From the NCBI GenBank assembly GCA_004213235.1, contig SHAI01000155.1:1-5932 (forward strand): 5,932 nucleotides of DNA. Direction: 5' to 3'. Position 1 is the stretch's first letter. Each line of letters opens with the position of its first letter. The position numbers and the translations under genes are program-made. A model generated the notes under the pieces. The model saw only the letters and a program-made list of their open reading frames with translations, ran no database searches and was not told the origin of the DNA. This DNA comes from Parvularculaceae bacterium. Lineage in GTDB: Bacteria > Pseudomonadota > Alphaproteobacteria > Caulobacterales > Parvularculaceae. This document shows, piece by piece, positions 5,914-5,932 of the stretch.

Positions 5914-5932
5914 CACGCACCTGGCTCACCAC
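5910..5932 (+). CDS. Start of an unidentified gene translationally coupled to argH
   Basis: ATG at 5910-5912 overlaps the argH TGA (5911-5913) as ATGA and has a ribosome binding site at good distance. Only MTRTWLT and part of one more codon are visible. In many alphaproteobacteria argH is followed by a very short lipoprotein gene and then lysA. An N terminus with Arg followed by Trp-Leu would fit the start of a lipoprotein signal peptide, but seven residues cannot decide this. Confidence 0.6.

Overview
This 5.9 kb window looks like ordinary chromosome from an alphaproteobacterium. The main support is a TlpA-like membrane-anchored thioredoxin divergent from argH, with a further gene starting inside the argH stop codon, an arrangement I recall from that class. 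The protein sequences and the moderately GC-rich codon use also fit. I cannot assign a family or genus. No mobile element, CRISPR array, tRNA or rRNA gene is visible, and no stretch over about 105 bases lacks a gene.

Layout, left to right. (1) Positions 2-118 (+) hold the last 38 codons of a gene whose end resembles the C-terminal segment of YgfZ/GcvT-like folate-binding proteins. It overlaps the next start by ATGA. (2) Positions 115-693 (+) encode a complete DNA-3-methyladenine glycosylase I (tag) with all four zinc ligands. (3) Positions 797-1975 (+) encode a long FabH-like ketosynthase with an intact Cys-His-Asn triad. (4) Positions 1980-3680 (-) encode a large acidic lipoprotein of unknown function. 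It converges on the ketosynthase with only 4 bp between stop codons. (5) Positions 3782-4459 (-) encode a TlpA-like thioredoxin. (6) Positions 4480-5913 (+) encode argininosuccinate lyase (argH), whose start codon lies only 20 bp from the TlpA start on the opposite strand. (7) At 5910 a further + strand gene begins, overlapping argH by ATGA, and the window cuts it off.

Three transcription units are likely: ygfZ-like/tag, possibly with the ketosynthase; tlpA, possibly reading on to the lipoprotein; and argH with its downstream gene. The proteins belong to separate processes: base-excision repair, acyl chain condensation, periplasmic thiol chemistry and arginine synthesis. No single pathway unites them.

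I see no clear new multi-gene system. The points most worth a second look are the uncharacterised lipoprotein, which carries a degenerate glycine motif at roughly 30-residue spacing, and a recurring arrangement in which inverted repeats without a U-tract sit on or just after stop codons at three gene ends (694-717, 1973-1996, 3749-3775).
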